This document shows, piece after piece, positions 1 to 8,873 of a DNA stretch of 64,000 bases. A program made the position numbers and the translations under genes. A model generated the notes under the pieces. That model was not told the origin of the DNA. It made no database searches and saw nothing but the letters and a program-made list of their open reading frames with translations. Each line of letters begins with the position of its first letter. The first letter of the stretch is position 1. The DNA comes from Desulfitobacterium hafniense DCB-2 (lineage in GTDB: Bacteria > Bacillota > Desulfitobacteriia > Desulfitobacteriales > Desulfitobacteriaceae): the NCBI RefSeq assembly GCF_000021925.1, contig NC_011830.1, forward strand, positions 2,256,501 to 2,320,500, in the 5' to 3' direction.

Positions 1-857
1 GGGCGCTTGGCGGCAGCTCCACCCTGTGCCATTTCTACGCTGGTGACCTCGATGATCTCCCCGCGAACTGTGCATTGGTCTGGCTTATACATTTCTGTTG
101 CCAGAATATCAATACGATCGGGCCAGGGGCTGGAAACCAGGCGGCCTGGAGCCGTTTGCGGAGCAGTCTGCCATTGTTGCAGCAGCTCGGGTGTTACATA
201 GTCGCTGTAATGTTCAGTAATGCCAGCAGCTGCAGTGCTGGGTGGGGCTGTGATGGAGACGGCCTGAATCCTTTTCCCGAAGGCTTCCACCAGTTCCTGC
301 ACATCCTGTTCATCGTGTATAAGACGGTTTGGCGCGGTTGGTAAAGGCTCTATATTAAACCGGATCACTGTGAGGTTCTCCGTATCCTGAGAACCGTTTT
401 CTGGTATGTACGCTACGGAGATAAGCAGCTCATTCCCATCGATGGTCTTTTTATAAAACTGTTTCAGGCCGAGAGTGTCTGCCGGCTCCCAGCCGTCGCG
501 AAGCAGCATAGTATGGTAATCCCGAAGGATTTCCTGTGGAGCCCTGCCGGTGGAGCTCGCACTGAGGGAAAACTCAGGCCCCTCTTTAATAGGGAAGCTG
601 ATTACATATAAACCGGAGCCTATGTCCTGGAAATAGAAGGAATTCCGGATTTCTGAGTAGCTGAGGCTTCCGGCCGTCAGTTCCTTAACGGCTTCCCAGG
701 TAAGAAGGGGCTTGTCTTGGGCCCCGTCCTGCCGGGCCAATGGCGTGCCTGTTGATGGAATGGGAAGAGTGCTTATAGATATATCTGCACAGCCTGAAAC
801 AAGGATTAAAGTCATAGAAAAAACAATGAGCTTTTTCGGCAGCTTGAAGTCGATCAT
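1..857 (-). CDS. Putative lipoprotein, 3' end outside window
   Basis: The reading frame is open from an ATG at 857 to the window edge, at least 285 residues with no stop. AAAGGAG lies upstream of the ATG. The N-terminus is a short basic stretch (MIDFKLPKK), a hydrophobic core and a lipobox LVSGC near residue 23, so an exported, lipid-anchored protein is likely. The rest is soluble and resembles no family I can name. It faces the same way as katG but a strong hairpin lies between them, so it is probably transcribed separately. Function unknown; sure of the gene, not of its role. Confidence 0.8.
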   Translation of the reverse strand, partial: MIDFKLPKKLIVFSMTLILVSGCADISISTLPIPSTGTPLARQDGAQDKPLLTWEAVKELTAGSLSYSEIRNSFYFQDIGSGLYVISFPIKEGPEFSLSASSTGRAPQEILRDYHTMLLRDGWEPADTLGLKQFYKKTIDGNELLISVAYIPENGSQDTENLTVIRFNIEPLPTAPNRLIHDEQDVQELVEAFGKRIQAVSITAPPSTAAAGITEHYSDYVTPELLQQWQTAPQTAPGRLVSSPWPDRIDILATEMYKPDQCTVRGEIIEVTSVEMAQGGAAAKR

Positions 858-944
858 GAAAACCAGCGCTCCTTTCCGTAAAAAGGTTGTTTATAAGCCA
901 ATTCTACTGCAGGAAGGAAAGAGGAGCAACAGATCGCCCAAAAG

Positions 945-972
945 AAATAACCGCCCCAGATGGCGGTTATTT
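945..972 (-). terminator. Rho-independent terminator of katG
   Basis: Perfect 11-bp stem (AAATAACCGCC pairing with GGCGGTTATTT) with a 6-nt loop, 21 bp past the katG stop. On the minus strand it is followed by CTTTT. Confidence 0.8.
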
Positions 973-993
973 CAGATCTAATCTGCTGTTGTC

Positions 994-3186
994 TTAGGCC
1001 AGATCGAAGCGATCGGCATTCATTACTTTATTCCAGGCGGATACGAAATCCTGGAGGAATTTATCCTGAGAGTCGCTGCAGGCGTAGACTTCCGCCAGGG
1101 CCCGCAGTTGGGAGTTGGAACCGAAGACCAGATCAACCCGGGTGCCGGTCCATTTCAATTCGCCTGTGGCCCGGTCCCGGCCCTCATAGAGAGCCTTTTC
1201 TTCCGATACGGCTTTCCATTCGGTACCCATGTCGAGGAGATTAACAAAGAAGTCGTTGGTGAGAGTTTCCGGACGTTGGGTGAAGACACCGTGCTTGGAT
1301 TGGCCGTAATTGGCATTCAAAACCCGCAGGCCGCCGAGGAGAACCGTCATTTCCGGAGCGGTCAGGGTCAGCAGTTGGGCCCGGTCAACCAGCATTTCCT
1401 CTGCTGGTGCAGAAGATTTGCCTTTCAGGTAGTTGCGGAAACCATCGGCTTTCGGTTCCATAACAGCGAAGGAATAGATCTCGGTCTGCTCCTGAGTAGC
1501 GTCGGTGCGGCCCGGCGTAAAGGGAACGACCAGAGTCTGGCCGGCGTTCCTGGCAGCCTGCTCAATAGCGGCGGCACCGCCCAGGACGATTAAGTCGGCC
1601 AGAGAAACCTTCTTTGTTCCGGATTGGGAGCTGTTGAACTCAGTCTGGATCCCTTCCAGTGCCGCCAATACCTCGGCCAGCTGAGCCGGTTGATTGATTT
1701 CCCAATCTTTCTGAGGTGCCAGGCGGATCCGCGCTCCGTTGGCGCCGCCCCGTTTATCCGAACCCCGGAAGGTGGAAGCGGAAGCCCAGGCGGTGGAGAC
1801 CAGCTGGGAGACGGAAAGGCCGGAAGCCAGAAGTTTAGCTTTGAGATCGGCGATATCCTGTTCGTCGATTAATTCATGATCCACTGGAGGTACCGGGTCC
1901 TGCCAAATCAGTTCTTCTTCAGGAACTTCCGGGCCCAAATAGCGGGAGCGGGGTCCCATGTCACGATGAGTCAGCTTGAACCAGGCCCGTGCGAAAGCGT
2001 CGGCGAACTCTTCAGGATTATCCCGGAATCGCTTGGCAATCGGTCCAAAAATCGGGTCCATCCGCAGGGAAAGGTCTGCTGTGGTCATCATGGGCGCATG
2101 CCGCTTGGCAGGGTCATGGGCATCCTGCACCGTATCTGCTGCAGCCGGGTCAGTGGGAACCCACTGCCACGCTCCGGCGGGGCTTTTCACCAGGTCCCAG
2201 TCGTATTTGAACAAGGTCTCTAAATAACCCATATCCCAGGTGGTGGGGTTGGGTTTCCAGGCCCCTTCGATGCCGCTGCCGATGGTATCTCCACCTTTGC
2301 CGCTGCGGAAGGTGCTTTTCCAGCCCAGCCCCTGTTCTTCCAGAGGAGCAGCTTCCGGCTCCGGACCAACATGGGAGGCAGGACCGGCGCCATGGCATTT
2401 GCCGAAAGTGTGCCCGCCGGCCACCAGGGCCACAGTCTCTTCATCATTCATAGCCATACGTTTAAAGGTATCCCGCACGTCGCGGCCGGAAGCCAGGACA
2501 CTGGGCTGTCCATTGGGACCTTCCGGGTTAACATAAATCAGGCCCATCTGTACTGCGGCGAGAGGGTTCTCAAGATCCCGATCCCCGGAATAGCGCTGGT
2601 CGCCCAGCCATTCTCCTTCAGAGCCCCAATAAATATCTTCCTGAGGTTCCCAAACATCCTCGCGGCCGCCGGCGAAGCCAAAGGTCTTGAAGCCCATGGA
2701 TTCCAAAGCACAATTGCCGGCCAGGACCATCAGATCGGCCCAGGAGATTTTTTTTCCATATTTCTGTTTAATAGGCCAGAGCAAACGGCGGGCCTTATCC
2801 AGATTTACATTGTCCGGCCAGCTGTTGAGGGGAGCAAAGCGCTGGGTTCCGTCTCCGGCGCCGCCCCGTCCGTCGTTCAAACGGTATGTTCCCGCACTGT
2901 GCCAGGCCATCCGGATGAAGAGAGGCCCGTAGTGGCCGTAATCGGCAGGCCACCAATCCTGGGAATCGGTCATTAAGGCAGAAAGATCTTTCTTTACGGC
3001 TGCCAGGTCAAGTTTCTGAAATTCTTCAGCATAATTGAAGTCCGGATCCATGGGATTGCCCAAAGCAGAGTTTTGATGAAGAATGTTGAGATTTAATTGA
3101 TTTGGCCACCAGTCTTTGTTCTTGGTCCCACCGCCAGTAGGGGTGTGCTGGGTATGGCCGGTTACGGGGCATTTCTTTTCTTCCAT
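994..3186 (-). CDS. katG: Catalase-peroxidase KatG
   Basis: Bifunctional haem enzyme that removes hydrogen peroxide by catalase and broad peroxidase activity in the cytoplasm. The 730 residues match the normal family length, with the two tandem peroxidase domains. The distal site has R92, W95 and H96 (RMAWHSAGTY). The proximal haem ligand is H259 (GGHTFGK). The family's Trp-Tyr-Met crosslink residues are all present: W95, Y218 (GLIYVNPEG) and M244 (KRMAMND). A GGAGG site precedes the ATG. It is monocistronic, closed by its own hairpin. A PerR-type box over the start of transcription points to peroxide induction, as for catalase in Bacillus. No damage seen. Confidence 0.97.
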   Translation of the reverse strand: MEEKKCPVTGHTQHTPTGGGTKNKDWWPNQLNLNILHQNSALGNPMDPDFNYAEEFQKLDLAAVKKDLSALMTDSQDWWPADYGHYGPLFIRMAWHSAGTYRLNDGRGGAGDGTQRFAPLNSWPDNVNLDKARRLLWPIKQKYGKKISWADLMVLAGNCALESMGFKTFGFAGGREDVWEPQEDIYWGSEGEWLGDQRYSGDRDLENPLAAVQMGLIYVNPEGPNGQPSVLASGRDVRDTFKRMAMNDEETVALVAGGHTFGKCHGAGPASHVGPEPEAAPLEEQGLGWKSTFRSGKGGDTIGSGIEGAWKPNPTTWDMGYLETLFKYDWDLVKSPAGAWQWVPTDPAAADTVQDAHDPAKRHAPMMTTADLSLRMDPIFGPIAKRFRDNPEEFADAFARAWFKLTHRDMGPRSRYLGPEVPEEELIWQDPVPPVDHELIDEQDIADLKAKLLASGLSVSQLVSTAWASASTFRGSDKRGGANGARIRLAPQKDWEINQPAQLAEVLAALEGIQTEFNSSQSGTKKVSLADLIVLGGAAAIEQAARNAGQTLVVPFTPGRTDATQEQTEIYSFAVMEPKADGFRNYLKGKSSAPAEEMLVDRAQLLTLTAPEMTVLLGGLRVLNANYGQSKHGVFTQRPETLTNDFFVNLLDMGTEWKAVSEEKALYEGRDRATGELKWTGTRVDLVFGSNSQLRALAEVYACSDSQDKFLQDFVSAWNKVMNADRFDLA

Positions 3187-3225
3187 TAAATGACCTCCTT
3201 CAATAATAGATTTTTGAGAAAAAGT

Positions 3226-3255
3226 GCATTAATCTTTAAGGTGGAAGATTAATGC
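3226..3255. promoter_or_regulatory. 11-bp inverted repeat in the katG leader
   Basis: GCATTAATCTT and AAGATTAATGC form a perfect 11-bp inverted repeat around an 8-nt spacer. It lies between the predicted transcription start and the katG ribosome site, so it would form a stem-loop at the 5' end of the mRNA or act as a second operator. Which of these is right is not visible. Confidence 0.55.
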
Positions 3256-3258
3256 AAA

Positions 3259-3273
3259 TTATAATCATTATAA
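3259..3273. promoter_or_regulatory. PerR box upstream of katG
   Basis: TTATAATCATTATAA matches the Bacillus PerR consensus TTATAATNATTATAA at all 15 positions. It lies 10 bp downstream of the predicted -10, over the likely start site, which is a repressing position. The regulator itself is not in the window. Confidence 0.85.
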
Positions 3274-3283
3274 TTATATATTT

Positions 3284-3311
3284 ATTATAACTGAAACTAT
3301 AAAGATTGCAA
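3284..3311 (-). promoter_or_regulatory. katG promoter (-35 TTGCAA, -10 TATAAT)
   Basis: On the minus strand TTGCAA (3306-3311) and a consensus TATAAT (3284-3289) are 16 bp apart. Transcription would start near 3277, inside or beside the PerR box. I see nothing convincing between 3312 and 3500. Confidence 0.65.
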
Positions 3312-3500
3312 GATTAAAGATCAGCTTAAAACTGAATAATAGTTATACTTCTTCTCCATTTCATGCTTATTCTCCTCTTCATTCTAGGGAGCGAAGCAGA
3401 TTTTTAGCGGTGATGATCTTTTGTCCAAGTAATTGGCTAATGAAAACTCCATAGTTCCTGATGGTTAACTTTTTCTGCCTTTAGGTTAAACACGCGTCCG

Positions 3501-3530
3501 TTGTTTTTAGAATGCTGTCATTGCTACAAT
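3501..3530 (+). promoter_or_regulatory. Possible promoter of the XRE gene
   Basis: TTGTTT and TACAAT are separated by 18 bp, about 47 bp ahead of the XRE start codon. Only a consensus-like match. Confidence 0.4.
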
Positions 3531-3576
3531 AAAGGCAGATCAAAGAAGCTTATGTTTATAAAAAGGAGAGAATGGT

Positions 3577-4662
3577 ATGGAACTGGATATGGGTAAGGTG
3601 ATCACAGCCAAACGCAAAGAGAAATCATGGACACAGGAACAACTGGCTCAGGCCGTGGGGGTTTCGACACCGGCGGTGAGTAAATGGGAAACGGGAGCAA
3701 CCTATCCCGATATAACCTTGCTTCCTCCCATCGCCCGCGCTCTGAACACGACAGTGGATGAATTGTTTTCTTACCAAAACGAGTTATCTGATAACGAAGT
3801 GAGCGGGTTCACCCAAAAAGCCACCTCGCTATACGAGGCGGAGGGATTTGATGCCGGCTGGAAGTATTGTCAAAAGCTTCTGCAGGAATTCCCCAACAGC
3901 ATTCCTCTAAAGTTCTATCTGGGCAATTTATTTCAAAGCTTTATGATCATGAAGATTGATCTGGGTAAAGAAGATATTCAAAGCTATTACCGTCAAGCCG
4001 CCATCCTGTATGAGGAGGTGCTGTTGTCGGGCTATCCGAAATTCACTTACCACGCAACTCTTATTCTGGTGGGGTTTTATACCATGCTTAATGAGCTTGA
4101 CCGGGCAGAAGAATTGCTGGATAGTTTGCCAAAGTTAAAAACAGACCCTGATTTTCTCTATCCCTCAATCTATGCTTTGCGCGGAAAAAATGAGGAAGCC
4201 ATGAAGCTGACCCAGGAGAATATCAGGCGGTATGTTTCCCGTGTCAGCCAGGGGTTAAGTCTTTTAGGCGCTTTTGCCCGGGAGCAGGAAGATATGGACA
4301 AGGCCTGCACTCTTACCCAAATAAACCTGGAAATAACCAAGCTCCTGGGCATCTCCAGGGAAATTGCCTATGCTGATATGATAAAAATTATGGTGGCAAG
4401 AGGGGATAAGGAAGCCGCCCTCACTTATCTGGAAGAATATACACAGCATATCCTGGAGTTAAGCTATGATTATGTTAAGAGTCCTGTTTTTAACCGGGTC
4501 ACAGAGAAGTTCCAGGACCCCTCCTACGTGAAAAAAGTGCTGACCCAAAGCATTTTAATAGATAAAGAATATACCCCCTTAAAAGAGGAACCCCGCTACC
4601 TTCAGATCGTTCATCGACTACGGCAAGTCATTGACACTCAAACCCATACCTTTCGCGAATAA
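3577..4662 (+). CDS. XRE-family regulator with helical repeat C-terminus
   Basis: Residues about 8-62 form a Cro/C1-type helix-turn-helix (WTQEQLAQAVGVSTPAVSKWE). The remaining 300 residues are all-helical and read like degenerate tetratricopeptide repeats, as in Firmicute regulators that sense a peptide or protein partner. AAGGAG is 8 nt before the ATG; a second in-frame ATG four codons on is less well spaced. The gene stands alone, so its target cannot be inferred. It is followed by a BlaI-controlled pair with its own promoter. Confident of a DNA-binding regulator; ligand and regulon unknown. Confidence 0.85.
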   Translation: MELDMGKVITAKRKEKSWTQEQLAQAVGVSTPAVSKWETGATYPDITLLPPIARALNTTVDELFSYQNELSDNEVSGFTQKATSLYEAEGFDAGWKYCQKLLQEFPNSIPLKFYLGNLFQSFMIMKIDLGKEDIQSYYRQAAILYEEVLLSGYPKFTYHATLILVGFYTMLNELDRAEELLDSLPKLKTDPDFLYPSIYALRGKNEEAMKLTQENIRRYVSRVSQGLSLLGAFAREQEDMDKACTLTQINLEITKLLGISREIAYADMIKIMVARGDKEAALTYLEEYTQHILELSYDYVKSPVFNRVTEKFQDPSYVKKVLTQSILIDKEYTPLKEEPRYLQIVHRLRQVIDTQTHTFRE

Positions 4663-4711
4663 ACGATTGGGTCTGGACAAAGGGTCTCCAATTCATTTGC
4701 GCATTATTTTC

Positions 4712-4767
4712 TTGACAAAGAAGTCTATATTCTATAGACTCAAAATATAAGTCTATAGAATATAGAC
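4712..4767 (+). promoter_or_regulatory. BlaI-type promoter with two mirror-image operators
   Basis: A TTGACA hexamer (4712-4717) is followed by two 17-bp dyads, 4723-4739 and 4751-4767. Each has GTCTATA and TATAGAC arms, and the second is the exact reverse complement of the first, 11 bp apart. Paired dyads at the promoter are typical of BlaI/MecI/CopY control. The -10 is weak and must lie within this operator region. Confidence 0.8.
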
Positions 4768-4782
4768 CGAGGAGGCTTTGTC

Positions 4783-5145
4783 ATGAAAGAGGATAAATTA
4801 TCCCAGAGCGAAGGGAGATTTGCGGAGCTGATTTGGCAGCATGAGCCAATTCCCTCCGGTGAGTTGGTAAAGCTGTGCGAAAAAGAACTGAACTGGAAAA
4901 AGTCCACCACCTATACGGTGCTGAAGAATTTGTGTGAAAAGGGCATCTTTCAAAATCAGCAGGCCGTGGTGACTGCGCTGATCAAAAAAGATGCCTTTTA
5001 TGCTAAGCAAAGCAGACGGTTTGTGGAGGACGTTTTTGGCGGCTCTCTGCCCAGGTTCCTGACCGCATTTATCGGGGGCAGGAAATTGAGAGATGATCAG
5101 GTTGACGAATTGAAGAGGCTGATCGACGAGCATAAGGAGGAGTGA
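4783..5145 (+). CDS. BlaI/MecI-family repressor
   Basis: A 120-residue winged-helix repressor of the BlaI/MecI/CopY family (usual length 120-135): DNA-binding part about residues 5-75 (SGELVKLCEKELNWKKSTTYTVLKNL), then the dimerisation tail. GAGGAGG precedes the ATG. Two matching operators sit just upstream, so autorepression is likely. The stop overlaps the start region of the M56 peptidase gene, giving the classic repressor-sensor pair. No beta-lactamase follows, so the regulated output may be the pair itself or genes elsewhere. Confidence 0.9.
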   Translation: MKEDKLSQSEGRFAELIWQHEPIPSGELVKLCEKELNWKKSTTYTVLKNLCEKGIFQNQQAVVTALIKKDAFYAKQSRRFVEDVFGGSLPRFLTAFIGGRKLRDDQVDELKRLIDEHKEE

Positions 5146-6992
5146 TGATGGAAGAGCTGTTCCTTACCGTGTTGAACATGAGCCTGACCGGGAGCTATGT
5201 CATTGCCGCTATTATGCTGGCGCGGCTTTTCCTGAAGAAAGCGCCGAAAGCTGTTTCCTATGCTCTTTGGGGGACAGCGGGTTTCAGGCTGATCTTTCCC
5301 TTTTCCTTTGAGAGTGTCTTCAGCCTGATTCCCTTCAAAGCCCAGCCCATACCTCAGACAGCTCCTTTGGGAGAGAATGTCTCTTTGGGCTCTGCCGTCG
5401 GTGCAGCCCTGCGTGCCGCCGGCGATGCGGCCAACGGTGGTCTGGGAACGGTTACAGTCTATCTCGGCCGGACAGCCGACGGCTACCCTATCACTACTCA
5501 GGCTTATCACTCTGAAGTGTGGCTGATGTTCGGCAGCTACCTCTGGCTGATAGGGATGGCCGCCTTACTGCTTTACAGTATTGTATCCATTGTCCTGCTG
5601 AAGAGGCGGCTGCAGGGGGCGGTGTTTTCCAGGGGCAATATCTATGAAGCCGACAATCTGAGGACACCTTTTGTGCTGGGAGTTTTCCGGCCGAAAATCT
5701 ACATACCGATCGGATTGAGGGAAGAAGAACGGAGATATATCCTTCTTCATGAGCAGACTCATATCCAACGGTTTGATCATCTGGTGAAACCCTTCGCTTT
5801 CCTTATTCTAGCCCTCCATTGGTTTAACCCCCTGGTCTGGGTGGCGTTCCTGCTGATGAGTGGGGATATGGAGCTTTCCTGTGATGAAAAGGTGTTGAAG
5901 ACAATGGACCAGGAAATGAAGAAACCCTATGCCCAGTCCTTGTTGTCCCTGGCTGCGGACCGGCGTTTCATAAACGGAAGTCCCCTGGCTTTTGGAGAAG
6001 GGAATGTGAAAGCGAGAATCAAGAACGTGCTGAACTATAAAAAGCCCTCTACCTGGGTCGTCACGGTGACGACAGTGCTCGTCGCGGCTTTGAGTATAGG
6101 GCTGGCGGCGAATCAGGTCAACAGCGGCACCGGCGATTATGATTTTTATAATTTCAGCGTCAATGGTTTTATGCTCGGTGCGGATACACAGGAAATGGAT
6201 ACCTCGGCTTTTACGCCCATCGAACCATTGCAGGTTAAAGACGGTTACGATTTTAATTTTGAGGAAGCGCGTTATAGTGCGGACGAGAATACCGGACGGT
6301 TGATTAAATTGTTCGTCAACGTCTATGACGGAGCGGATATTCCCCATAAGCTAAAGAGTATTGAGCAGGTTATGGAAGTGTTTGGCCAAGGCAAGAGGGG
6401 GTGGCAGGACAGAGAGCAAGGACTTCGCTATCTGGAATACCGCCAGAAAGAGGGGAGATTGTCGGCAACGGTCCGGTTCGTATACACAGACGGTGACTCC
6501 GACGGGATAAACCATCGTCTTATTTGGGTGATGGCTGAGAGCAGTTTGCCTTATCCTTATCCATGGGAAGAGGCTCATGCAAGTGACGTTCCATCAGATG
6601 AGCCGCTGACATTTTTATCTGCCGAACCGTTGAACTTTTCTTCATCTGTCGAAACGGATTTGCTCGCACTGGGGCAAGCCGCTTTTGAGACCTATATGGC
6701 CTTGCGGATGAGTGAAAAGACTCCCGTGGAAGAACGCATTGCCTCCTATCAGCTTAATGACCTCTCCATCCTGGCCGGCGACAGCCAGGAGTTTGCCGTT
6801 GCTGTGCACTATGATTTTACCACCGATCACGATGACTATTTCAATCCTGCCGAGGGTGCCCAAGGCAAGGGGACCTGGCCGGATAATTATCGGGAACTGA
6901 GAGTGCAATATGCTTACGAGGATATCTATGCCATCATAGGCATCGGTACAGGAGGAGGCGGGCAGGGGCTCCCGCCTTATCCCGCGGAGTAG
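5145..6992 (+). CDS. BlaR1-like membrane M56 metallopeptidase sensor
   Basis: Membrane zinc peptidase of the M56 (BlaR1/MecR1) family, which in known systems relieves the co-encoded repressor on signal. Helices lie near residues 12-30 and 126-152. The zinc motif HEQTH is at about 202-206 with a downstream ELSCDE supplying the third ligand, then a further membrane segment near 290-310. The C-terminal 300 residues are extracytoplasmic and do not resemble a penicillin-binding domain, so the signal may not be a beta-lactam. AAGGAGG at 5134-5140 serves ATG 5145 or 5148; a GTG at 5142 is in frame but too close. Translationally coupled to the repressor gene. Confidence 0.85.
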   Translation: MMEELFLTVLNMSLTGSYVIAAIMLARLFLKKAPKAVSYALWGTAGFRLIFPFSFESVFSLIPFKAQPIPQTAPLGENVSLGSAVGAALRAAGDAANGGLGTVTVYLGRTADGYPITTQAYHSEVWLMFGSYLWLIGMAALLLYSIVSIVLLKRRLQGAVFSRGNIYEADNLRTPFVLGVFRPKIYIPIGLREEERRYILLHEQTHIQRFDHLVKPFAFLILALHWFNPLVWVAFLLMSGDMELSCDEKVLKTMDQEMKKPYAQSLLSLAADRRFINGSPLAFGEGNVKARIKNVLNYKKPSTWVVTVTTVLVAALSIGLAANQVNSGTGDYDFYNFSVNGFMLGADTQEMDTSAFTPIEPLQVKDGYDFNFEEARYSADENTGRLIKLFVNVYDGADIPHKLKSIEQVMEVFGQGKRGWQDREQGLRYLEYRQKEGRLSATVRFVYTDGDSDGINHRLIWVMAESSLPYPYPWEEAHASDVPSDEPLTFLSAEPLNFSSSVETDLLALGQAAFETYMALRMSEKTPVEERIASYQLNDLSILAGDSQEFAVAVHYDFTTDHDDYFNPAEGAQGKGTWPDNYRELRVQYAYEDIYAIIGIGTGGGGQGLPPYPAE

Positions 6993-7008
6993 ACAAGGCC
7001 TGACTCCT

Positions 7009-7863
7009 TTACCCTAAATGAATCTTTAAGGCTTTGCCGATAAACTCTGCGGCACCCTCACCGTATTTTTGATCTGTGGTGCTGATAAAGAGGGGATTGG
7101 TAAGGTAATTTTCGGCCATAAAAGCCCAGTAGTTTTCTCCCATATCCAGACCATTGTGGCCTTGATTGCATAAATCAATAAGTTCCAGAATCATTGTTTG
7201 GATTTCTTGAGAGGAAACATCTTTGCTTAAATCCGCTGTAAGCTGCCGGGTAAGTGAATCTGTCTTGGCCATGGATTCCTCGACATCGATGGTCTCCGTA
7301 CCGTTTTTCAGATAGTTTTCCAAGTTTTTTTCGGAAGCTCTAGTATAGTTTTCGATGCTGCCATACTGTTTGACGGCAAGTTCAGCAATATCCGAGGCCT
7401 TTGCTTTTAGCTCACCGACCATTTCATCAAATGCATCAATATCGCCAAATTTCTTAAGAATTTCATCGGCATGAGTTTTTTTAAACTCTTCTAAAGCCTG
7501 GAAGTAACCGCTCATATCAAATTCATTAAAGCTCATAATCTTTTCTCCTTTTTCCAGTTTCGCCAATAGACTGAGCAACCTATTCAGCCTATCCCGTTTG
7601 AGTTGAATTAAAGTCTTTTGCTTTTTGAAGGCTTCAACTTTATCGAAGTGGGGGTTAGCCATGATGGCTTTTATCTCTCTCAGGGTAAAATCAAGCTCTT
7701 TGAAAAACAATATTTGCTGCAATAGTTCCAAGGAAGCATCATCATATAATCTGTAGCCTGCATCGTTAACTTGGGTCGGTTTGAACAAATCAATTTCGTC
7801 GTAGAATTGGAGTGTTCTGACACTAACACCTGTTAATGCGGAAACCTGTTTTACAGTCCTCAT
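7009..7863 (-). CDS. MerR-family regulator with TipAS-like domain
   Basis: The N-terminal MerR helix-turn-helix (residues 1-70, VKQVSALTGVSVRTLQFYDE) is followed by a coiled-coil dimerisation helix and a C-terminal helical domain with ENYLTN and GAAEFIGKAL. This is the layout of Mta/TipA-type regulators that bind bulky antibiotics through a TipAS domain. At 284 residues it has normal length. No transporter lies next door. Its own promoter has the 19-bp spacer and central dyad expected for MerR-type activation, so positive autoregulation is probable. Confidence 0.88.
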   Translation of the reverse strand: MRTVKQVSALTGVSVRTLQFYDEIDLFKPTQVNDAGYRLYDDASLELLQQILFFKELDFTLREIKAIMANPHFDKVEAFKKQKTLIQLKRDRLNRLLSLLAKLEKGEKIMSFNEFDMSGYFQALEEFKKTHADEILKKFGDIDAFDEMVGELKAKASDIAELAVKQYGSIENYTRASEKNLENYLKNGTETIDVEESMAKTDSLTRQLTADLSKDVSSQEIQTMILELIDLCNQGHNGLDMGENYWAFMAENYLTNPLFISTTDQKYGEGAAEFIGKALKIHLG

Positions 7864-7919
7864 TATTGTCCTCCTTTCCGGGTTTTGAGATAAGATGCCA
7901 TCAAGTTGCCTCTGTCTGT

Positions 7920-7950
7920 AGAATAGCCTATCACGTTACGTGAGTGTCAA
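7920..7950 (-). promoter_or_regulatory. MerR-type promoter with 19-bp spacer
   Basis: On the minus strand TTGACA (7945-7950) and TATTCT (7920-7925) are 19 bp apart instead of 17. A perfect 13-bp dyad TCACGTAACGTGA (7931-7943) fills the spacer. This is the layout of promoters untwisted by MerR-family activators. Confidence 0.85.
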
Positions 7951-7979
7951 TGCTTTTTGTTCTATTTATATAGAAATAT

Positions 7980-8037
7980 GAAAAGCATCCTTTCCGCATG
8001 GGCATACCGCTTTCTGGATACGGGAAAGATGCTTTTC
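7980..8037 (-). terminator. Hairpin after the SDR gene
   Basis: GAAAAGCATC plus TTTCC pairs with GGAAA plus GATGCTTTTC across a 26-nt loop, with one bulged base. It lies between the SDR gene and the MerR promoter. The T-run is weak, so efficiency is uncertain. Confidence 0.55.
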
Positions 8038-8111
8038 GTTTAATTAATATTGAATTAGTATGCCTGACTATGGATATCATGGCACCGGCAAAGCCTGCCC
8101 CTGATCTGAAT

Positions 8112-8873
8112 TTAAACGCAGGTGTAACCGCCGTCAATGGGTAGAATGGCTCCGGTCACATAGGATGATTCATCAGCCGCCAGGAAGCAGGCAGCGGAAT
8201 TCAATTCACCGGAATTGCCGTAACGTTTCAGGGGCACGGTGCGCTCCATATAAGCCTTGAATTCCTCCGTCTTCAGAAGATCGACAGTCAATTCCGTTTC
8301 AAAATAGCCTGGGCAGAGACAATTGACGGTGACACCACGGTCGGCCCATTCCGCCGCCAAAGCCCGGGTGAGATTGACCACACCGCCTTTGGCTGCATGG
8401 TAGGCGGAAGCGGGTGTAGCTGAATTTCCCACCATGCCGTACATGGAAGAAATATTGATAATACGCCCATAACCGGCTTCCAGCATGACTTTGCCAAATT
8501 CGCGGGCGATACGAAAGACACCGGTCAGATCCACGGACAGATTATGTTCCCATACTTCATCGTCCATTGTTTCGGCAGGTGCAACGGAGCCGATGCCGGC
8601 GTTATTAATAAGGATATCCACTTTGCCGAATCGCTCCCGGGCAGCTTGAACGGCGGCCTGAACAGAGGCCAGTTGAGTTACGTCACAAGGGAAGGGATAG
8701 GCTTGGACACCGTATTGGCTTTCAATATCTTCGGCCACTTTACGCAGTCGCTCCTCCCGGCGGGCCAACAGCACCACATCGGCACCTTGTTCAGCCAGCC
8801 CATGAGCCATTTGGGTGCCTAATCCGCTGGACGCTCCGGTAATAACAGCCACACGGCCTTGTAGATTAAACAT
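8112..8873 (-). CDS. Short-chain dehydrogenase/reductase
   Basis: A 253-residue classical SDR oxidoreductase using NAD(P)(H). The nucleotide-binding motif TGASSGLG is at residues 12-19, NNAG at 90-93, and the catalytic set is S142/S143, Y158 and K162 (YHAAK). The C-terminal LPIDGGYTC is typical of FabG- and gluconate 5-dehydrogenase-like enzymes; the substrate cannot be read from sequence. GAGGAGG lies before the ATG. It appears monocistronic, with a hairpin downstream. Confidence 0.9.
   Translation of the reverse strand: MFNLQGRVAVITGASSGLGTQMAHGLAEQGADVVLLARREERLRKVAEDIESQYGVQAYPFPCDVTQLASVQAAVQAARERFGKVDILINNAGIGSVAPAETMDDEVWEHNLSVDLTGVFRIAREFGKVMLEAGYGRIINISSMYGMVGNSATPASAYHAAKGGVVNLTRALAAEWADRGVTVNCLCPGYFETELTVDLLKTEEFKAYMERTVPLKRYGNSGELNSAACFLAADESSYVTGAILPIDGGYTCV

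Noticed and set aside
7931..8137. 68-codon frame on the minus strand after the SDR gene
   Set aside because: It overlaps the MerR promoter and a hairpin, has no ribosome site and no recognisable sequence.
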